NCBI GenBank assembly: GCA_018057705.1
Contig: JAGPDF010000003.1
Span: forward strand, 1 to 44,307
Length of the DNA: 44,307 nt
DNA from: Thermoanaerobaculia bacterium
GTDB lineage: Bacteria; Acidobacteriota; Thermoanaerobaculia; Multivoradales; JAGPDF01
Direction of reading: 5' to 3'
Positions 41,816 through 44,307 of this stretch are shown here, piece after piece. The stretch's first letter is position 1, and each line of letters opens with the position of its first letter. The position numbers were made by a program, and so were the translations under genes. The notes under the pieces were generated by a model, which worked only from the letters and a program-made list of their open reading frames with translations, had not been told where the DNA came from and ran no database searches.

Positions 41816-42316
41816 ATGGGTCTTTTCGATTTCGTGAAGAACGCTGGAGCCTCGATCTTCGGCAAGGACGATAGCCCGGCCAAGGGCGCCCCGCCGCAGG
41901 CGCAGACGCACACCGTTTCCCCCGCTGAGCTCGATGCGATGAAGCGCAGGAAGGCGCTCGAGAAGCTGCTCGGCGAATTCTCGCTCCAGGTCGAGAACCT
42001 GAAGATCGACGTCACCGGCGATACCGCCGTCGTGCACGGGCTCGTCGACGACCAGGCCGAGCGCGAAAAGGTCGTCCTGGCGCTCGGCAACGTCATCGGC
42101 ATCGCCCGCGTCGACGACCGCCTCGAGACCAAGAAGAAGGAGCCCGAGTCGCAGATGTACACGGTCGTTTCTGGCGACTCGCTGTCGAAGATCGCCAAGA
42201 AATTCTACGGCAATGCCGCGAAGTACCCGGTCATCTTCGAGGCCAACAAGCCGATGCTCAAGGACCCCGACAAGATCTATCCGGGACAGGTCCTGCGCAT
42301 TCCTCCGGCAGGTTGA
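41816..42316 (+). CDS. kbp: BON-LysM protein, Kbp (YgaU)-like
   Basis: 166 residues, close to E. coli Kbp (149). The N-terminus MGLFDFVKNAGASIFGK is that of the family. A BON domain (about 42-105: LGEFSLQVENLKIDVTGDTAVVHGLVDDQAEREKVVLALGNV) is followed by a LysM domain (about 115-163: YTVVSGDSLSKIAKKFYGNAAKYPVIFEANKPML...KIYPGQVLRIP). There is no signal peptide, as in Kbp, a cytoplasmic K+-binding protein. The start has AAAGGAGAT upstream. Its stop overlaps the start of the AsmA-like gene. Confidence 0.88.
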   Translation: MGLFDFVKNAGASIFGKDDSPAKGAPPQAQTHTVSPAELDAMKRRKALEKLLGEFSLQVENLKIDVTGDTAVVHGLVDDQAEREKVVLALGNVIGIARVDDRLETKKKEPESQMYTVVSGDSLSKIAKKFYGNAAKYPVIFEANKPMLKDPDKIYPGQVLRIPPAG

Positions 42317-44202
42317 AGATCCGGCGTTCCGCGCTCTACCTGCTCGCCGGGCTCCTGCTCGGCGAGCTTTTCTATGTCGGCGCTTTCGAATGGGTGGCGC
42401 GAAGCGGCCGCCTCGAACGCTGGGTCAACCGCCGTCCCGACAAGGTCCACTTCGCCTTCCGCGAGGCGCACTCCTGGTTCCCCTTCCGGGTCGCGCTCGA
42501 AGGGCTCGACCTCGCGGTGCAGACTCCGCACTTGCAATGGCGCCTGCAGTGCGACGAAGTCACGGGCTGGATCGCGCCGGCGCCGCTCCTGGCTCGCCGC
42601 CTGCGGGTCGAGTCGGCCATCGCCACGGGTGTCGAGTTCGGACTTCGCCGCCGCGCCGACTCACCACAGGAGGCCGCCGGGCGCGCGGCGCTCCTGCCCC
42701 CGATACCGGCCTTTCCACTCGCCGGAACGCCGCCCTCGCCTCGCCCCCTCCGCCCCGCCTGGAATTTCGAATTCCCGCGGGTGCGAGCCACCGGCGTCCG
42801 CCGTCTCTGGATAGAACAGGCTCGCCTCACCGGAGCGATGCGCGCCGAGGGCGGCTTCGCGATCCGCCGCCGAACGGAGGCCGAGGTGGAGCGCAGCCGG
42901 CTTGAGATCATCGGCGGCGGCCTCGAGCTCGCCGGCAAGCCGCTCGCCACCCGGCTTTCGGGCGCTCTCGACTTTTCGACCGCCGCCTACCGCCATCGCG
43001 AGCACCGCGGGCTCGACGCGCTCCCCTTCGTCGATTCCGCCCTGACCCTGAGCGGCGAGGTCTTCCCCGGCCCGCTGCTCGCGAGCTACTTGGCGCGGGC
43101 ACCCTGGCTCGAGTTCGCGGATCTGCAGACCACTTTCGATGCCGCGCTCGAGATGCGCCAGGGAAAACTCGTCGAGGGCAGCTACCTGCACACCGAGAAG
43201 ACCGAGCGCACCGTGCGCATCTTCGGTTTCGAGGCGAGCGGCCAGGCCCTCCTCAACTTCGATGTGCACCGCGATGCGACCGGCGGTCACGCCGAGCTCG
43301 CCGTCGGTTTCGACGACTTCGAGCTGCGCCGGGGCACGGCGGGCGCGGCGGTCGTGGGCGGTAGCGGCCTCTCCCTGCTCGCGTCGACCCGCGACCTTCG
43401 AGCCGGCGGGCTGCCCGACGACGCCACAATCCGGATCGGCCTCGGCGAGGGCCGACTGCTCGATCTCGCAGGCTTCTCCGATCTTCTGCCGCGGTCGGCC
43501 GGACTGGAGCTCGCCGGCGGCCGGGGCGAGGTCAGAGGCGAGTTCGAAGCCGCCCTCGGACAGGGCGAAGCGGGTTCCGCGCGCGGCTCGGTGAGCGCCC
43601 GGATCACCGACGCCGCCCTGATCTCCAACGGCGTACGGTTCACCGGGGCTCTGGCGTTCGACGTCCCGGTCACGAGTCAGGACCTCAGAGGGCGGCGGTT
43701 CGATCTCGCAGGAACCCGGATCGAGCTCGATGGATTCACCGGCCCAGGGGAGCCGAGGGTCGCCGAGACGAAAGGCCGCGCGGTCCCCGGCGGACCTGGC
43801 TGGCGGGGCACGATCGAGACCCAGGTCGCGGCGTTCCATCTCGTCGAGCCCGCCACCGCCGAAGGGCGATTCACCCTGCAGCTCAGCGACTCGGCCCCGC
43901 TCGTGGCGCTCTACGCGACGCGCAAGGACCTTCCGCGGTGGGTCGAGCGCCTGCTCGAAGAGCCCGACGTCCGTGCGACCGGTGCCTTCACCTACAGCAA
44001 GCCGGAGCTCCGGATCGAGAAGCTGCGGGCCCGCTTCGAGCACTGGGGTTTCGAGGCCGACCTCGAGCTCGGCAAGGACCGCAAGCGCGGCCTCCTGCTG
44101 CTCGAATGGCGCAAACTCGCCCTGGGAGTGCGGATCGAGGGCGAAAAGCGCGACTTCAAGCTTACCGGCGCCCGGGAGTGGTTCGCCCGCGAGAAGCTCT
44201 AG
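42313..44202 (+). CDS. AsmA-like membrane-anchored periplasmic protein, function unknown
   Basis: 629 residues from a TTG that overlaps the kbp stop (TTGA). One N-terminal transmembrane segment (about 6-27) is followed by a long beta-rich chain with alternating hydrophobic strands and the repeated pattern of AsmA/TamB or DUF748 proteins (VHFAFREAHSWFPFRVALEGLDLAVQTPHLQWRL near the start, GxxxLxFDVP units later). These proteins bridge the periplasm or help lipid transport between membranes. Family assignment is by shape, not by strong motif. Coupling to kbp suggests a shared transcript, though the functions differ. Confidence 0.7.
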   Translation: MKIRRSALYLLAGLLLGELFYVGAFEWVARSGRLERWVNRRPDKVHFAFREAHSWFPFRVALEGLDLAVQTPHLQWRLQCDEVTGWIAPAPLLARRLRVESAIATGVEFGLRRRADSPQEAAGRAALLPPIPAFPLAGTPPSPRPLRPAWNFEFPRVRATGVRRLWIEQARLTGAMRAEGGFAIRRRTEAEVERSRLEIIGGGLELAGKPLATRLSGALDFSTAAYRHREHRGLDALPFVDSALTLSGEVFPGPLLASYLARAPWLEFADLQTTFDAALEMRQGKLVEGSYLHTEKTERTVRIFGFEASGQALLNFDVHRDATGGHAELAVGFDDFELRRGTAGAAVVGGSGLSLLASTRDLRAGGLPDDATIRIGLGEGRLLDLAGFSDLLPRSAGLELAGGRGEVRGEFEAALGQGEAGSARGSVSARITDAALISNGVRFTGALAFDVPVTSQDLRGRRFDLAGTRIELDGFTGPGEPRVAETKGRAVPGGPGWRGTIETQVAAFHLVEPATAEGRFTLQLSDSAPLVALYATRKDLPRWVERLLEEPDVRATGAFTYSKPELRIEKLRARFEHWGFEADLELGKDRKRGLLLLEWRKLALGVRIEGEKRDFKLTGAREWFAREKL

Positions 44203-44307
44203 CGCGGACCCGGCTCCGCCCGGCGCGCCACCTCCGAGCCGAGGGGATCTTGCGCCGCCCGGCGGGCCACCTCGAAGCCGACGGGATCCTGCGCTTCTCG
44301 GGCGCTC
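44199..44307 (-). CDS. C-terminal tail of a gene leaving the window, coded by a 39-bp tandem repeat
   Basis: On the minus strand 36 codons lead to a TAG at 44199-44201, overlapping the stop of the convergent AsmA-like gene. The peptide contains AQDPVGFEVARRA and then AQDPLGSEVARRA before EPGPR. Third positions are mostly G or C, as in the real genes here, and the repeat unit is a multiple of three, which favours coding. It could also be a non-coding tandem repeat. Confidence 0.45.
   Translation of the reverse strand, partial: SAREAQDPVGFEVARRAAQDPLGSEVARRAEPGPR
44216..44293. repeat. 39-bp tandem repeat (two copies)
   Basis: Copies at 44216-44254 and 44255-44293 share CCGCCCGGCG, GCCACCTC, AGCCGA, GGGATC and TGCG with a few substitutions. 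The array may continue beyond the window. Confidence 0.7.

Overview
This window looks like a high-GC bacterial chromosome segment with a Gram-negative envelope. Supporting signs are many Sec or Tat secreted proteins, an AsmA-like periplasmic protein, a BON-LysM protein and menaquinone synthesis by the futalosine route (mqnC). The mix of CSLREA and InlB-like repeat proteins, FG-GAP proteins and secreted enzymes ending in a DGFExxD tail suggests Acidobacteriota, perhaps near Thermoanaerobaculia. That placement is inference from gene style, not a phylogenetic result. I see no tRNA, rRNA, CRISPR array or prophage.

Layout. 1-4.6 kb: two divergent GT-C type membrane glycosyltransferase-like proteins (the first cut by the window edge) and two SAM methyltransferases. 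4.7-9.6 kb: a zinc-ribbon DUF2007 protein, a secreted purple-acid-phosphatase-like enzyme, a DprE2/DprE1-like pair and a secreted M23 peptidase. 9.6-14.2 kb: a CSLREA/InlB-repeat surface protein, a sorbosone-dehydrogenase-like enzyme with a duplicated 3' end, and a HepT/MntA toxin-antitoxin pair. 14.3-20.7 kb: an undescribed 7-TM protein, a two-phosphatase fusion and a subtilisin-like protease. 20.8-26.7 kb: two FG-GAP proteins, a DUF1028 protein and a GT87 mannosyltransferase-like protein. 26.7-32.3 kb: a class III aminotransferase divergent from a potADBC polyamine transporter operon. 32.4-36.9 kb: a Kir potassium channel, a TerC exporter under a yybP-ykoY manganese riboswitch, a REP-associated (RAYT) transposase and a dihaem cytochrome c. 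37-44.3 kb: mqnC, two tandem secreted paralogs, a putative sugar O-methyltransferase, a Kbp-like BON-LysM protein, an AsmA-like protein and the repeat-coded tail of a gene leaving the window.

The points most worth a second look are these. (1) The manganese riboswitch, whose aptamer strand is shared with a terminator, and a 26-nt copy of its 5' end on the far side of the RAYT transposase. (2) A histidine phosphatase fused to an ENPP-type phosphodiesterase. (3) A common C-terminal tail on three unrelated secreted proteins. (4) A recurring TAnnnT-N6-8-start arrangement that implies many leaderless transcripts. (5) A 70-bp tandem copy of the sorbosone dehydrogenase 3' end.
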